Assembly: GCF_003144405.1 (NCBI RefSeq)
Contig: NZ_PENW01000019.1
Coordinates: forward strand, 156,271-220,270
Direction: 5' to 3'
From: Proteus cibi
Lineage (GTDB): Bacteria; Pseudomonadota; Gammaproteobacteria; Enterobacterales; Enterobacteriaceae
Length of the DNA stretch: 64,000 bases
The notes below the pieces were generated by a model. That model searched no databases. It saw only the letters and a program-made list of their open reading frames with translations, and had not been told where the DNA came from. The stretch's first letter is position 1. Every line of letters starts with the position of its first letter. A program made the position numbers and the translations under genes. Shown here piece after piece: positions 1 to 9,970 of this stretch.

Positions 1-1172
1 GCAACAATAGAAAAAAGGTAAAATGCCTCCCAACCATGGCTTTCAACATACCAGCCTGCAACGGGTCCAACATACACACGACCAATGGCAGAAAGTGCCG
101 AGAGCAATGCAAATTGTGTTGCTGAAAAAGAGAGATGGCAAAGCGTCATTAAGAGGGCAACGAATGCGGCTGTTCCCATACCGCCACAGATATTTTCAAA
201 TGCAACTACCGCACCCATGCTATAAATACTTTGCTCAGAAATTGCTAAATACCAATAACCGATATTTGAACCACCTTGCAAAATACCAAAAATCATCAGT
301 GCCTTAAACAAACTCCAACGGCGCATTAATAAACCACCTAGTAATGCCCCAACAATGGTGGCGGCAAGACCAAGAGTTTTATTGACTAATCCTACTTCAC
401 CCGCATCAAATCCAGCGCCTCGAATAAGAAAAGTGGTACTTAAACTTAGGGCGAAGGCATCACCCATTTTATACAGCACAATAAGCAGTAAAATTAACCA
501 AGCATTATTACGAGAGAAGAACTCATATAAAGGCTCAATAACCGCTTCATAGAGTGTACGTGGTGGTTTTACCGTGGTTTCTGGCTCTTGGGCAAGTAGT
601 GTGGCAATAATACCAATTCCCATTAATGCCGCCATTAACCAATACATATTTTGCCAGCCAATATATTTATCAGCTAACCAAAGTGCCATCCCTCCAGAAA
701 CAAGCATAGCTATGCGATAGCCCAAGACAGAAACCGCAGCACCTGTACCACGCTCATCGGCTTTTAATATATCTGTTTTATAGGCATCAAAAACAATGTC
801 TTGTGAAGCGGAACAAAAGGCAACTATGACAGCTAAAGAAGCAAGCCACCATAAATGATCATTAGGATTTAAAAATCCCATTCCTGCAATACCAAGCACT
901 AACCCTATTTGAGTGAGTAACATCCATCCTCTGCGACGACCAAGGAAAGAAGGGGTATAGCGATCCATAAAGGGTGACCAAAGGAATTTGAAAACATAGG
1001 CTTGTCCCACCAATGAGAAAAAACCAATGGTTTTTAAATCGATATTTTCTACTGTCATCCAAGCTTGTAATGTACCTGCTGTTAATGCGAGAGGTAATCC
1101 AGAAGTAAAGCCAAGTAACAAAAGAATAAATGATTTATACCAAGTGGTTTGTTTGAAGGCGGGCTGAACCAT
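1..1172 (-). CDS. ampG: AmpG muropeptide permease, C-terminus cut by window edge
   Basis: Inner-membrane major-facilitator transporter that imports anhydromuropeptides released during cell-wall turnover, feeding the recycling pathway and AmpR-type beta-lactamase signalling. Translating the minus strand from the ATG at 1172 gives about 390 uninterrupted residues starting MVQPAFKQTTWYKSFILLLL, with many hydrophobic segments and the segment LWSPFMDRYTPSFLGRRRGW, typical of the AmpG branch of MFS. E. coli AmpG is about 491 residues, so roughly the last 100 lie outside the window. The next gene, yajG, reads the same way just upstream, matching the E. coli order ampG-yajG-bolA. I recognised the family from the translation and position. 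Confidence 0.9.
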   Translation of the reverse strand, partial: MVQPAFKQTTWYKSFILLLLGFTSGLPLALTAGTLQAWMTVENIDLKTIGFFSLVGQAYVFKFLWSPFMDRYTPSFLGRRRGWMLLTQIGLVLGIAGMGFLNPNDHLWWLASLAVIVAFCSASQDIVFDAYKTDILKADERGTGAAVSVLGYRIAMLVSGGMALWLADKYIGWQNMYWLMAALMGIGIIATLLAQEPETTVKPPRTLYEAVIEPLYEFFSRNNAWLILLLIVLYKMGDAFALSLSTTFLIRGAGFDAGEVGLVNKTLGLAATIVGALLGGLLMRRWSLFKALMIFGILQGGSNIGYWYLAISEQSIYSMGAVVAFENICGGMGTAAFVALLMTLCHLSFSATQFALLSALSAIGRVYVGPVAGWYVESHGWEAFYLFSIV

Positions 1173-1228
1173 GCAAAAATTCCTTTCAACGACCTGTTTG
1201 AAATAACAGGTCGTTTATTTTAATAAAA

Positions 1229-1807
1229 TTAACGGGCGTTAGATTTGATAAATTGACTGACTGAAGCGTCTTTTGCCATATCGCTAACGAGTTCACTTAA
1301 GACATTGTTAATCGCGGCGGCAATTTTCTCATTAGTTGCACCAAATGGACCTTGAACATTGTAGCTAGTGCGGAATGTTTTGGTATTAGAACTGCCATTC
1401 GGTAATGTGACAATAACTGAAATATCTGCTTTTGCACTGATATTATGACGAACACTACCTTCACCCACGTCGGCATTGAGTTTATTGATAACAATAATCA
1501 CATCTGCAGAAGCAGGAGAACCGATCATAAAACCACGTGCGACCATCTGTTTTTGTAGCACTTCTTGCATTAAAAAGGCAATGTCACGAGTTGGAACCAG
1601 GACTTCTAATTTTCCATTACGGTTGATTTCCGCTAGGTTTTTTGATGCACGTTTGTCTTGACTGGAAATATTCAGTGAAATAGGGCGCATTGTTGGGTCC
1701 GCCGCAGGCACTGACATCACAGGTTCAATAGATAATTTGTTACTAGGAGTTGCACAACCTGAAAGCAGTGTTAATGCAAAAACAGCACAGAGTAAATTTT
1801 TAATCAT
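1229..1807 (-). CDS. yajG: YajG-family lipoprotein
   Basis: Predicted envelope lipoprotein of unknown molecular function, 192 residues. The N-terminus MIKNLLCAVFALTLLSGC is a lipoprotein signal peptide with the lipobox LLSGC, so the mature protein should start at Cys-18 followed by ATPS. I chose the ATG at 1807 because the open frame extends upstream to 1876 but the extra residues would precede and spoil the signal peptide. The rest is a soluble domain with a Gly/Ala-rich C-terminal half. It lies 56 bases upstream of ampG on the same strand, as in E. coli, so the two are probably co-transcribed. Identification rests on length, lipobox and synteny. Confidence 0.85.
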   Translation of the reverse strand: MIKNLLCAVFALTLLSGCATPSNKLSIEPVMSVPAADPTMRPISLNISSQDKRASKNLAEINRNGKLEVLVPTRDIAFLMQEVLQKQMVARGFMIGSPASADVIIVINKLNADVGEGSVRHNISAKADISVIVTLPNGSSNTKTFRTSYNVQGPFGATNEKIAAAINNVLSELVSDMAKDASVSQFIKSNAR

Positions 1808-2147
1808 GAGGTAATCTCGGTTAAATATGTCTGTTGTGTTAACAAGTAGAATAGGCTTCAAACTTTTGCCTATCATACCACTGCTGGTAGGTTGCTAATA
1901 TCCCCTTAACGAACGAAATTATCTGATTTTATCAATTGATTTTATTTCAAATTACTCTCATTTTTGCTCATGCATTTGGCAATATTGGGGCAATGGTTTT
2001 ACTCAAGATGAAAAATAAGCGATTATCATCAGCAAAATTAAACAGAATAAGCTCATCATTGTGTATTGATGAAGACTCAATCAATATAGTCTGGTTGACT
2101 TATTTTTTATTCGCCATGGTATAAAGGCGAGAGTATTAGGGGCAGAA
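1808..2147. other. Divergent yajG/bolA intergenic region
   Basis: 340 bases between the divergent yajG and bolA genes, AT-rich, containing the promoters of both. A 62-codon open frame on the plus strand (1936-2124) has no ribosome site and no recognisable protein features, so I do not call it a gene. A good ribosome site AGGGG precedes bolA. No hairpin terminator or RNA gene was recognised. Confidence 0.5.
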
Positions 2148-2462
2148 ATGATCCGTGATGATATTGAGAATAAGCTGATTTCACGCTTTTCACCGCATTT
2201 TTTACAAGTCATAAACGAAAGCCATCGCCATAATGTGCCCGAAGGTGCTGAAAGCCACTTTAAAGTCATTATCGTGAGTGATGATTTTAATGAGAAACGT
2301 AGTGTGTCGCGCCATCGTGATGTGTACCAAACATTAGCGCATGAAATGGAAAATGGTGTTCATGCATTAGCATTACACACCTTTACTTTGAATGAATGGA
2401 ATGAACAGCAGGATAAAGCATTACGCTCTCCTGAGTGTCGTGGCGGAAGCCAAGAAGATTAA
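2148..2462 (+). CDS. bolA: BolA morphogene / Fe-S-linked transcription regulator
   Basis: Small cytosolic BolA-family protein of 104 residues. In E. coli it partners with monothiol glutaredoxin to hold an Fe-S cluster, and it influences cell shape and biofilm in stationary phase. The sequence shows the conserved N-terminal IENKLISRFSPHFLQVINES helix-strand unit, the His in ESHRHNVPEGAESHFKV and the core SRHRDVYQTLAHEM, with an acidic tail. The start ATG at 2148 has an AGGGG Shine-Dalgarno about five bases upstream. Position between yajG (divergent) and tig (same strand) is exactly as in E. coli. Confidence 0.95.
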   Translation: MIRDDIENKLISRFSPHFLQVINESHRHNVPEGAESHFKVIIVSDDFNEKRSVSRHRDVYQTLAHEMENGVHALALHTFTLNEWNEQQDKALRSPECRGGSQED

Positions 2463-2783
2463 CAACCTTATCGTTAATCGTGAGTAAATAGATCCTAAGA
2501 TGCGTATTTTTTGTTCTTTATAGAGGGAAAAAGGGGAGAGTTGCTCGATTTTATGAAAAAATTGAGGAATAAAACGGCTCTTTCTCGACTCAACCCCTCG
2601 AGATCGTTATAATGTCGCGTCTAATTTTCAGTAAGGTTTCGGGATGCTTCTGATATCAGGGATCCTCGTTTTTTTAAATGTGGCGGCCCCGGTTCTGAAA
2701 GGAAAATAAATCTAAACATGTCAATATCATGTTAGTTTCCTTTAAAGTAGACCGAGCACTAAAACTTATTTTGAGGTAACAAG
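2463..2783. other. bolA-tig intergenic region
   Basis: 321 bases separating bolA from tig. It holds one good sigma-70-like promoter (annotated separately at 2585-2613). No obvious terminator for bolA and no small gene is visible. Confidence 0.5.
2585..2613 (+). promoter_or_regulatory. Candidate sigma-70 promoter for tig
   Basis: A perfect -10 box TATAAT (2608-2613) lies 17 bases after TCGACT (2585-2590), which matches four of six positions of TTGACA. Transcription would start near 2620, giving a leader of about 160 bases before the tig ATG. This is a consensus match by eye only. Confidence 0.55.
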
Positions 2784-4088
2784 ATGCAAGTTTCTGTTGA
2801 AACGACTCAAGGCCTAGGGCGTCGTGTCACAATCACCGTACCAGCCGCTGATATCCAAACTGCTGTAGACAGTGAACTGAAAAAAGCTGCTAAAACTGTT
2901 CGCATTGATGGTTTCCGTAAAGGTCACGTTCCAATGTCAATGGTTAAACAGCGTTACGGTATGTCAGTACTGAATGATGTTCTGGGTGACCTGATGCAGC
3001 GTAATTTCATTAACGCTATCATCGAAAACAAAGTAAACCCAGTTGGCGCGCCTGACTACAAACCAGAGCAATACAAAGAAGGTGAAGACTTTGTTTACTC
3101 TGTAGAATTCGAAGTTTTCCCAGAAATCGAACTGAAAGATCTGGAAAGCATTGAAGTTGTAAAACCCGTTGTGACTGTTAAAGACGAAGACGTTGATAAC
3201 ATGTTAGAAACACTGCGTAAACAACAAGCAGAGTGGAAAGATAAAGACGGCGAAGTTGCTGCAGAAGATCGTGTAACTGTTGATTTCAACGGTTCTATTG
3301 ACGGTGAAGAATTTGAAGGCGGAAAAGCTGAAGATTTCGTACTGGCAATGGGTCAAGGTCGCATGATCCCAGGTTTCGAAGAAGGCGTTATCGGTCATAA
3401 AGCTGGCGAAGAATTCACAATTGATGTGACTTTCCCAGAAGATTACCACGCTGAAAACCTGAAAGGTAAAAAAGCACAATTCGCTATCAACCTGAAAAAA
3501 GTTGAAGAGCGTGAACTGCCAGAATTAACTGAAGAGTTCATCAAACGTTTTGGTATTGCTGATGGTTCTGTTGATGGCTTACGTGCTGAAGTACGTAAAA
3601 ACATGGAACGTGAACTGAAAAATGCAATCCGTACTCGTGTTAAATCACAAGTTATTGATGGCTTAGTTAAAGCAAACGAAGTTGACGTACCAGCAGCGGC
3701 TGTTGACAGTGAAATCGAAGTTCTGCAACGTCAAGCAGCTCAACGTTTTGGTGGCGATGAGAAACAAGCTCTGCAATTACCACGTGAACTGTTCGAAGAA
3801 CAAGCTAAACGTCGTGTAATCGTTGGATTACTGTTAGGTGAAGTGATCAATAGTAATGAACTGAAAGCAGAAGACGACCGTGTAAATGCACTGATCGACG
3901 AAATGGCTTCAGCTTACGAAGATCCATCAGAAGTTGTTGAGTTCTACAACAAGAACGAACAACTGATGAACAATATCCGTAATCTTGCATTAGAAGAGCA
4001 AGCGGTAGAAAAAATCTTAGCAAATGCTAAAGTAACTGAAAAAGAAACTAACTTTACTGAACTGATGAACGAAGTTCAGATGGGTTAA
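2784..4088 (+). CDS. tig: Trigger factor, ribosome-bound chaperone
   Basis: Trigger factor binds at the ribosomal exit tunnel and shields nascent chains; it also has FKBP-type prolyl isomerase activity. At 434 residues the protein is within a few residues of E. coli trigger factor. The N-terminal ribosome-binding domain carries the signature [16 protein letters not shown] (around residues 44-59). The central FKBP domain is visible from [19 protein letters not shown] (about 162-180), and the C-terminal chaperone arms follow. The ATG at 2784 has the ribosome site GAGGT seven bases upstream. It is followed by a strong terminator, so tig is likely monocistronic. The clp genes come next, as in E. 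coli. Confidence 0.98.
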   Translation: MQVSVETTQGLGRRVTITVPAADIQTAVDSELKKAAKTVRIDGFRKGHVPMSMVKQRYGMSVLNDVLGDLMQRNFINAIIENKVNPVGAPDYKPEQYKEGEDFVYSVEFEVFPEIELKDLESIEVVKPVVTVKDEDVDNMLETLRKQQAEWKDKDGEVAAEDRVTVDFNGSIDGEEFEGGKAEDFVLAMGQGRMIPGFEEGVIGHKAGEEFTIDVTFPEDYHAENLKGKKAQFAINLKKVEERELPELTEEFIKRFGIADGSVDGLRAEVRKNMERELKNAIRTRVKSQVIDGLVKANEVDVPAAAVDSEIEVLQRQAAQRFGGDEKQALQLPRELFEEQAKRRVIVGLLLGEVINSNELKAEDDRVNALIDEMASAYEDPSEVVEFYNKNEQLMNNIRNLALEEQAVEKILANAKVTEKETNFTELMNEVQMG

Positions 4089-4116
4089 TTTTTAACCGCG
4101 AATATCGGTTTTAAGC

Positions 4117-4148
4117 AAAAACCCGTGGTTTTTACCACGGGTTTTTTT
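4117..4148 (+). terminator. Rho-independent terminator of tig
   Basis: Perfect GC-bearing stem AAAACCCGTGG / CCACGGGTTTT with a six-base loop, followed by a run of T, starting 28 bases after the tig stop codon. Confidence 0.9.
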
Positions 4149-4345
4149 CAGTTTATATATATTTATCAAATTTTGCCTTGAAATTTGAGCGATTATCTCC
4201 AGATAATTCTATATTCTCTTTATCACTCCTCGCGAGGCGCCTTGAATGTCTTGTGAGAGATTAGATCATTAGAAATGGTCATGATCAATTATCTCAAGTA
4301 AAATTGTTGTCATTGGCACCAATAAGAATGCAATAGGAGACAGAC

Positions 4346-4969
4346 ATGTCATTTAACGACACACAGGAACAATTCGCACCTAATATGGCTCTGGTGCCGA
4401 TGGTTATAGAGCAAACTTCGCGAGGAGAGCGTTCTTACGACATTTACTCACGTTTATTAAAAGAACGTATTATTTTCCTGACTGGCCAAGTTGAAGATCA
4501 CATGGCTAATCTTATCGTTGCTCAAATGCTATTTTTAGAAGCAGAAAACCCAGAGAAAGACATCAATCTGTATATAAACTCACCAGGTGGTGTTATTACT
4601 GCGGGTATGTCTATTTATGACACCATGCAGTATATCAAAGCAGATGTGAGTACCATTTGTATGGGGCAAGCGTGTTCAATGGGGGCTTTCTTATTATCTG
4701 CGGGTGCGAAAGGTAAACGTATTTGCTTACCTAACTCTCGTGTGATGATCCACCAACCATTAGGTGGTTACCAAGGCCAAGCAACAGATATTCAAATTCA
4801 TGCTCAAGAAATTTTGAAAGTAAAATCCCGTATGAATGAGCTAATGGCTCAACATACAGGTAAATCTATTGAAGAAATAGAAAGAGACACTGAGCGTGAT
4901 CGTTTCTTATCCGCTAACGAAGCGTTAGAATACGGATTAGTGGATAAAGTCTATACTCAACGTAGTTAA
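4346..4969 (+). CDS. clpP: ClpP serine protease subunit
   Basis: Proteolytic subunit of ClpXP/ClpAP, a tetradecameric cytosolic serine protease. It is 207 residues, the E. coli length. The N-terminal propeptide ends at APNM before ALVPM, the usual self-cleavage point. The catalytic Ser is at 111 in GQACSMGAF, His at 136 in MIHQPLGG, and the expected Asp lies near 185. The start is set by the GGAGA ribosome site upstream of 4346. clpX follows after 145 bases that contain two perfect hairpins, suggesting co-transcription with adjustable subunit ratio. Upstream lies a 10-base palindrome CCTCGCGAGG at 4228. Confidence 0.98.
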   Translation: MSFNDTQEQFAPNMALVPMVIEQTSRGERSYDIYSRLLKERIIFLTGQVEDHMANLIVAQMLFLEAENPEKDINLYINSPGGVITAGMSIYDTMQYIKADVSTICMGQACSMGAFLLSAGAKGKRICLPNSRVMIHQPLGGYQGQATDIQIHAQEILKVKSRMNELMAQHTGKSIEEIERDTERDRFLSANEALEYGLVDKVYTQRS

Positions 4970-5002
4970 TCATTACACGTTGTGATAGTCATTGAATTAA
5001 CA

Positions 5003-5036
5003 CGTTTCCTTTGTTATAGAATCGGCAAAGGAAACG
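5003..5036 (+). other. Intercistronic hairpin 1 in clpP-clpX
   Basis: Perfect 11-base inverted repeat CGTTTCCTTTG / CAAAGGAAACG with a 12-base loop, 33 bases after the clpP stop. No T run follows, so it may be an mRNA-stabilising or attenuating structure instead of a full terminator. Confidence 0.65.
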
Positions 5037-5067
5037 GCTATTAATATCTTTATGTAAAAAGTCTTTC

Positions 5068-5094
5068 TTCTTCTTATTAATTGAATAAGAAGAA
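5068..5094 (+). other. Intercistronic hairpin 2 in clpP-clpX
   Basis: Perfect 11-base inverted repeat TTCTTCTTATT / AATAAGAAGAA with a five-base loop. It ends a few bases before the clpX ribosome site GTGAGG, where it could influence translation initiation or RNA decay. Confidence 0.6.
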
Positions 5095-5114
5095 TAACTA
5101 AGTGAGGTTGACTG

Positions 5115-6386
5115 ATGACAGATAAGCGCAAAGATAGCTCAGGGAAGCTTCTGTATTGCTCTTTCTGCGGTAAAAGCCAGCATGAAGTAAAAAAATTGAT
5201 CGCTGGTCCGTCGGTTTATATCTGTGATGAATGTGTCGATCTTTGTGTTGATATCATTCGTGAAGAAATAAAAGAACTGGCGCCTCATCATGAACGCAGT
5301 GAATTGCCAACGCCACATGAAATCCGTAAGCACCTTGATGACTATGTTATCGGTCAGGAATTGGCTAAAAAAGTTTTGGCTGTTGCCGTTTATAACCACT
5401 ATAAACGTCTGCGTAATGGCGATAAAGCCAATGGTGTTGAGCTGGGGAAAAGTAATATTTTGCTGATTGGTCCTACTGGTAGCGGTAAAACGTTATTAGC
5501 AGAAACATTAGCACGCTACCTTGATGTTCCTTTTACTATGGCAGATGCCACAACGCTAACAGAAGCGGGTTACGTGGGTGAAGATGTTGAAAACATCATT
5601 CAAAAACTGCTACAAAAATGCGATTACGATGTGCAAAAAGCACAACGTGGTATTGTTTATATTGATGAAATTGACAAGATCACCCGTAAATCTGAAAACC
5701 CATCAATCACTCGTGATGTGTCTGGTGAAGGTGTACAGCAAGCATTATTGAAATTAGTTGAAGGTACTGTAGCTTCTGTTCCACCACAAGGCGGACGTAA
5801 GCACCCACAACAAGAGTTTTTACAAGTTGATACTTCTAAAATTCTCTTTATTTGTGGTGGTGCATTTGCAGGGCTCGATAAAGTTGTTGCACAACGCTTA
5901 AATACACATTCAGGTATCGGTTTTGGTGCAGAAGTTAAAAGCCAAAAAGAGAAAGCTAGCGAAGGTGAATTATTAGCTCAAGTTGAGCCAGAGGATCTGA
6001 TTAAATTTGGTCTTATCCCTGAGTTTATTGGTCGTTTACCTGTTGTTGCAACGCTCGGCGAATTAAACGAAGAGGCGTTAATCCAAATCTTACAAGAACC
6101 TAAGAATGCACTGACTAAGCAATATCAGGCATTATTTAAATTAGAAGGTGTGGATTTAGAATTCCGTAAGGAAGCGCTGACTGCGATCGCGAAAAAAGCC
6201 ATGGTACGTAAAACAGGTGCTCGTGGTTTACGTTCGATTGTTGAAGCAGCATTACTTGATACGATGTATGACCTTCCTTCATTTGAAAATGCAGAAAAAG
6301 TGGTCATTGATGAAGGCGTTATTAATGGAAAATCTGAGCCACTGATTATTTATAGTCAGCTAGAAAACCAAGCGTCTGGTGAATAA
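5115..6386 (+). CDS. clpX: ClpX AAA+ unfoldase
   Basis: ATPase that recognises, unfolds and feeds substrates (for example ssrA-tagged proteins) into ClpP. It is 423 residues, similar to E. coli. The N-terminal C4 zinc-binding domain has Cys at 15, 18, 37 and 40 (CSFCGK, ICDEC). The AAA+ core shows Walker A GPTGSGKT near 119-126, Walker B VYIDEIDK, the pore loop GYVGED, and the IGF loop (SGIGFGAEV) that docks on ClpP. The ATG at 5115 is preceded by GTGAGG. It ends with its own terminator before lon. Confidence 0.98.
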   Translation: MTDKRKDSSGKLLYCSFCGKSQHEVKKLIAGPSVYICDECVDLCVDIIREEIKELAPHHERSELPTPHEIRKHLDDYVIGQELAKKVLAVAVYNHYKRLRNGDKANGVELGKSNILLIGPTGSGKTLLAETLARYLDVPFTMADATTLTEAGYVGEDVENIIQKLLQKCDYDVQKAQRGIVYIDEIDKITRKSENPSITRDVSGEGVQQALLKLVEGTVASVPPQGGRKHPQQEFLQVDTSKILFICGGAFAGLDKVVAQRLNTHSGIGFGAEVKSQKEKASEGELLAQVEPEDLIKFGLIPEFIGRLPVVATLGELNEEALIQILQEPKNALTKQYQALFKLEGVDLEFRKEALTAIAKKAMVRKTGARGLRSIVEAALLDTMYDLPSFENAEKVVIDEGVINGKSEPLIIYSQLENQASGE

Positions 6387-6479
6387 TGCATCGTAATTTG
6401 GCAATGTCTCTTGTCTGACATTATCTTGTTTTCTCTCAAAATAAGAGAAAAATTTAAGATAAGGCGCGCCAACGCAATA

Positions 6480-6513
6480 AAAATGAGGGAATTTTCCCTC
6501 ATTTTGTTTTTTT
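6480..6513 (+). terminator. Rho-independent terminator of clpPX
   Basis: Perfect stem AAAATGAGGGA / TCCCTCATTTT with a four-base loop, followed by GTTTTTTT, about 95 bases after clpX. Confidence 0.9.
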
Positions 6514-6527
6514 AATGGGTAAGGCTA

Positions 6528-6554
6528 TTGAATGTCAGAAAAGTGCCCTTATAT
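6528..6554 (+). promoter_or_regulatory. Candidate sigma-32 heat-shock promoter for lon
   Basis: TTGAA (6528-6532), 13 bases, then CCCTTATAT (6546-6554) resembles the heat-shock consensus CTTGAA-N13/17-CCCATnT. lon is a classical sigma-32 gene in E. coli. The match is by eye, and the CCC block is one C short of the ideal. Confidence 0.55.
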
Positions 6555-6645
6555 ATTTTGACAATCCGTGGAATTAATTTTATTTGGTGACATGCGAATA
6601 AAATTACCTGTAAAAGCGTTAAGCTAAAAACGAAGAGAGAGCTCT

Positions 6646-9006
6646 ATGAATCCTGAGCGTCCAGAACGTATTGAAATACCTGTATTGCCATTACGTGATG
6701 TCGTTGTATATCCGCATATGGTGATCCCGTTGTTCGTTGGTCGTGAAAAATCTATTCATTGCTTAGAAGCTGCGATGAACGACAACAAACAAATTATGCT
6801 GGTTGCGCAGAAAGATGCATCTACTGACGAACCAGGTGTTAATGATCTTTTTTCTGTTGGTACAGTTGCGTCTGTTTTACAGATGCTAAAACTGCCTGAT
6901 GGAACAGTGAAAGTCCTTGTTGAAGGTATTCGTCGTGCCAAAATTACGACGTTATCTGATAATGGTGAATATTTTCAGGCGAAAGCAGAATACCTTGAAA
7001 CGCCAGCTGTAGATGAGCGCGAACAGGAAGTCTTAAATCGTACAACGATTAATCAGTTTGAGGGTTATATCAAGCTGAATAAAAAAATTCCGCCAGAGGT
7101 ATTAACCTCATTACATGCTATTGAAGAATCAGCGAAATTAGCAGACACCATTGCTTCTCATATGCCGCTGAAATTAAAAGATAAGCAAGCTGTACTTGAA
7201 ATGTCTGATGTCACAGAACGCCTTGAGTATTTAATGGCGATGATGGAGTCAGAAATCGATCTGCTACAAGTTGAAAAACGCATTCGTAACCGCGTTAAAA
7301 AGCAGATGGAAAAGAGCCAGCGCGAGTATTATCTCAATGAACAAATGAAAGCGATTCAAAAAGAATTAGGTGAGATGGATGATGCACCTGATGAAATGGA
7401 ATCGCTGAAACGTAAAATCGACGCGGCTAAAATGCCAAAAGAGGCAAAAGAGAAGACAGAAGCGGAACTTCAGAAATTAAAAATGATGTCGCCAATGTCA
7501 GCAGAAGCCACGGTTGTACGTAGCTATATTGATTGGATGGTTCAAGTTCCTTGGAATAGCCGTAGCAAAGTTAAAAAAGACTTAGTGAAAGCGCAAGAAG
7601 TTCTTGATACTGACCATTATGGCTTAGAGCGTGTTAAAGAACGTATTCTTGAATACCTCGCAGTTCAGTCACGTGTTAGCAAAATTAAAGGGCCAATTCT
7701 GTGCTTGGTAGGACCTCCGGGTGTAGGTAAAACCTCACTGGGTCAATCTATTGCTAAAGCAACAGGTCGTAAATATGTTCGTATGGCGTTAGGTGGTGTA
7801 CGTGATGAAGCTGAAATCCGTGGTCACCGTCGTACTTACATCGGTTCTATGCCGGGTAAATTAATTCAGAAAATGGCAAAAGTTGGCGTTAAAAACCCAC
7901 TTTTCCTGTTAGATGAAATTGATAAAATGTCATCAGACATGCGTGGCGATCCGGCTTCTGCACTGTTAGAAGTGTTGGACCCAGAACAAAACATCGCATT
8001 TAACGATCATTATCTGGAAGTTGATTACGATCTGTCTGATGTTATGTTTGTGGCGACATCTAACTCCATGAATATACCGGCACCATTGTTAGATCGTATG
8101 GAAGTTATTCGTTTATCAGGTTATACCGAAGACGAAAAACTGAATATTGCTAAGCAACATTTGTTACCAAAACAGATTGAACGTAATGCGTTAAAACCCA
8201 GTGAGCTGACAATTCATGACAGCGCAATTATGGGCATTATTCGTTATTACACGCGTGAAGCGGGTGTACGTAGTTTAGAACGAGAAATTTCTAAACTATG
8301 CCGTAAAGCAGTAAAACAACTGCTAATGGATAACACAATCAAACATATTGAGATTAACGAAGATAATCTCAAAGACTACTTAGGTGTTCGTAAAGTTGAT
8401 TACGGTCGTGCTGATACAGAAAACCGAGTAGGGATGGTAACAGGACTTGCATGGACTGAAGTTGGTGGTGATCTACTGACGATTGAAACTGCAAGTGTAC
8501 CAGGTAAAGGCAAGCTGACATTTACCGGTTCGTTAGGTGAAGTGATGCAAGAGTCTATCCAAGCGGCAATGACCGTAGTGCGTGCTCGTGCGGATAAACT
8601 TGGCATTAATAGCGATTTCTATGAAAAACGTGATATGCACGTACACGTTCCTGAAGGCGCAACACCGAAAGATGGTCCAAGTGCAGGTATCGCAATGTGT
8701 ACTGCATTGGTATCAAGCCTAACAGGTAACCCTGTACGTTCTGATGTTGCTATGACGGGCGAAATTACGTTACGTGGACAAGTATTGCCAATTGGTGGGC
8801 TGAAAGAAAAGTTACTTGCTGCACATCGTGGTGGAATTAAGACAGTTCTTATCCCTGATGAAAATAAACGTGATTTAGAAGAAATTCCTGAAAATATTGT
8901 TGCTGATCTGGATATTCACCCGGTGAAAACAATAGAGGAAGTTTTATCGCTAGCCCTGCAAAACTCGCCGTTTGGCATGGAAGTTGTGACTGATAAATCA
9001 CACTAA
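6646..9006 (+). CDS. lon: Lon ATP-dependent protease
   Basis: Cytosolic AAA+ protease degrading misfolded and regulatory proteins (in Proteus relatives Lon also affects swarming regulators; that is literature knowledge, not read here). It is 786 residues against 784 in E. coli. The N-terminal substrate domain starts [15 protein letters not shown]. Walker [10 protein letters not shown] lies near 356-364, Walker B is FLLDEIDKM, and the C-terminal protease domain has catalytic Ser-679 in KDGPSAGIA and the Lys of [14 protein letters not shown]. The start ATG at 6646 follows GAGAGAG. A good terminator follows the gene, and hupB is next, as in E. coli. Confidence 0.98.
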   Translation: MNPERPERIEIPVLPLRDVVVYPHMVIPLFVGREKSIHCLEAAMNDNKQIMLVAQKDASTDEPGVNDLFSVGTVASVLQMLKLPDGTVKVLVEGIRRAKITTLSDNGEYFQAKAEYLETPAVDEREQEVLNRTTINQFEGYIKLNKKIPPEVLTSLHAIEESAKLADTIASHMPLKLKDKQAVLEMSDVTERLEYLMAMMESEIDLLQVEKRIRNRVKKQMEKSQREYYLNEQMKAIQKELGEMDDAPDEMESLKRKIDAAKMPKEAKEKTEAELQKLKMMSPMSAEATVVRSYIDWMVQVPWNSRSKVKKDLVKAQEVLDTDHYGLERVKERILEYLAVQSRVSKIKGPILCLVGPPGVGKTSLGQSIAKATGRKYVRMALGGVRDEAEIRGHRRTYIGSMPGKLIQKMAKVGVKNPLFLLDEIDKMSSDMRGDPASALLEVLDPEQNIAFNDHYLEVDYDLSDVMFVATSNSMNIPAPLLDRMEVIRLSGYTEDEKLNIAKQHLLPKQIERNALKPSELTIHDSAIMGIIRYYTREAGVRSLEREISKLCRKAVKQLLMDNTIKHIEINEDNLKDYLGVRKVDYGRADTENRVGMVTGLAWTEVGGDLLTIETASVPGKGKLTFTGSLGEVMQESIQAAMTVVRARADKLGINSDFYEKRDMHVHVPEGATPKDGPSAGIAMCTALVSSLTGNPVRSDVAMTGEITLRGQVLPIGGLKEKLLAAHRGGIKTVLIPDENKRDLEEIPENIVADLDIHPVKTIEEVLSLALQNSPFGMEVVTDKSH

Positions 9007-9035
9007 AGCGTGATATTAGTCATAAATTATAGCTA

Positions 9036-9079
9036 AAAAAAAGGCTGGATAAGTAATAAAAGCTTGCCAGCCTTTTTTT
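9036..9079 (+). terminator. Rho-independent terminator of lon
   Basis: Stem AAAAAGGCTGG / CCAGCCTTTTT with a longer internal loop and a seven-T tail, about 30 bases after the lon stop. Confidence 0.88.
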
Positions 9080-9220
9080 GTGTCGCTAATTTAATGGCGA
9101 TTTTAATTAAAAATGCTGTTTTATCGGTCTTGCTATATCTAAAAAGGCTTGATATAACGACGTTTGCAAAATTTGCCATTAATGGTGAAAAATAACGCAT
9201 AAAATTATGGGGATGAAAGC

Positions 9221-9496
9221 GTGAATAAAACTCAACTGATCGACAAAATTGCTGCAAATGCAGATATCTCAAAAGCGGCAGCAGGTCGTGTTGTAGATGC
9301 TCTGGTTGCTTCTATTACTGAATCTTTACAAAAAGGTGATGATGTAGCATTAGTAGGTTTCGGTACTTTCACTGTGCGTGATCGTGCAGCTCGTACAGGT
9401 CGTAACCCACAGACAGGTAAAGAAATTCAAATTGAAGCGGCAAAAGTTCCTGCATTCCGTGCAGGTAAAGGCTTAAAAGACGCAGTTAATCAATAA
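9221..9496 (+). CDS. hupB: DNA-binding protein HU-beta
   Basis: Nucleoid protein HU subunit beta, a 91-residue histone-like DNA-bending protein that works as homo- or heterodimer with HU-alpha. The full family pattern is visible: [11 protein letters not shown] at the start, the GFGTF motif, and the DNA-binding arm [20 protein letters not shown]. The start codon is GTG at 9221 after GGGGATGAAAGC. In this frame no upstream ATG fits, and E. coli hupB also uses GTG. The gene is monocistronic, with terminators on both sides. Confidence 0.98.
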   Translation: MNKTQLIDKIAANADISKAAAGRVVDALVASITESLQKGDDVALVGFGTFTVRDRAARTGRNPQTGKEIQIEAAKVPAFRAGKGLKDAVNQ

Positions 9497-9573
9497 TAGT
9501 TGAACTTATTTTCTGCCAATTTGTTATTAGCTTAACGTTATGGGTAAACAGAAAACGACTCAATTAAAAAATG

Positions 9574-9606
9574 AAGCGCATCTTTTTGAGATGCGCTTTT
9601 CTTTTT
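9574..9606 (+). terminator. Rho-independent terminator of hupB
   Basis: Perfect stem AAGCGCATCT / AGATGCGCTT with a five-base loop, followed by TTCTTTTTT. Confidence 0.9.
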
Positions 9607-9844
9607 TAGGTTATAAATCACGATTAAACCTTGTATTCTCTGGCGATAAGACGTGAAACTGAAGTAGTCATTTGATAGAATGGCGCGTTGTTCTATAACT
9701 GAAATAGACAACAATGAATGATTCAGTGGTGAGTTTAATAGTTATCGTAATCAATGAATCAAATAATGCTGTTTAGTTTTTCTTAGTTATAGAAAGTGCG
9801 TGTTAAGACTGCGCATTAATAAGGGACTGGCTGTTTTTAATGAT

Positions 9845-9861
9845 TGTCGCGTGTCGCGACA
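9845..9861. promoter_or_regulatory. Perfect palindrome upstream of ppiD
   Basis: TGTCGCG-TGT-CGCGACA, seven-base arms with a three-base centre, GC-rich in an AT-rich gap. It could be an operator or a small hairpin; the binding factor is unknown. Confidence 0.4.
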
Positions 9862-9970
9862 TTTTGATATAAAGCCAGCATGGGCATATTATCTTTTCGC
9901 TGTGCTCAAAATAGTCGTGTAACACCCATAAAAATAATTTTTATTTCACCAAACGGAGCCTCGTCTCGTT

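Larger units (their letters stand above)
9497..9970. other. hupB-ppiD intergenic region
   Basis: 474 bases without a gene. It holds the hupB terminator (9574-9606) and a perfect inverted repeat TGTCGCG-TGT-CGCGACA at 9845-9861 about 110 bases before ppiD. No open frame in the gap has a credible ribosome site. Confidence 0.5.

Noticed and set aside
23..552. Plus-strand frames at the left edge
   Set aside because: Antisense shadows of ampG, whose minus-strand frame is long and recognisable.
1936..2124. 62-codon plus-strand frame between yajG and bolA
   Set aside because: No ribosome site and no protein features; lies in the divergent promoter region.
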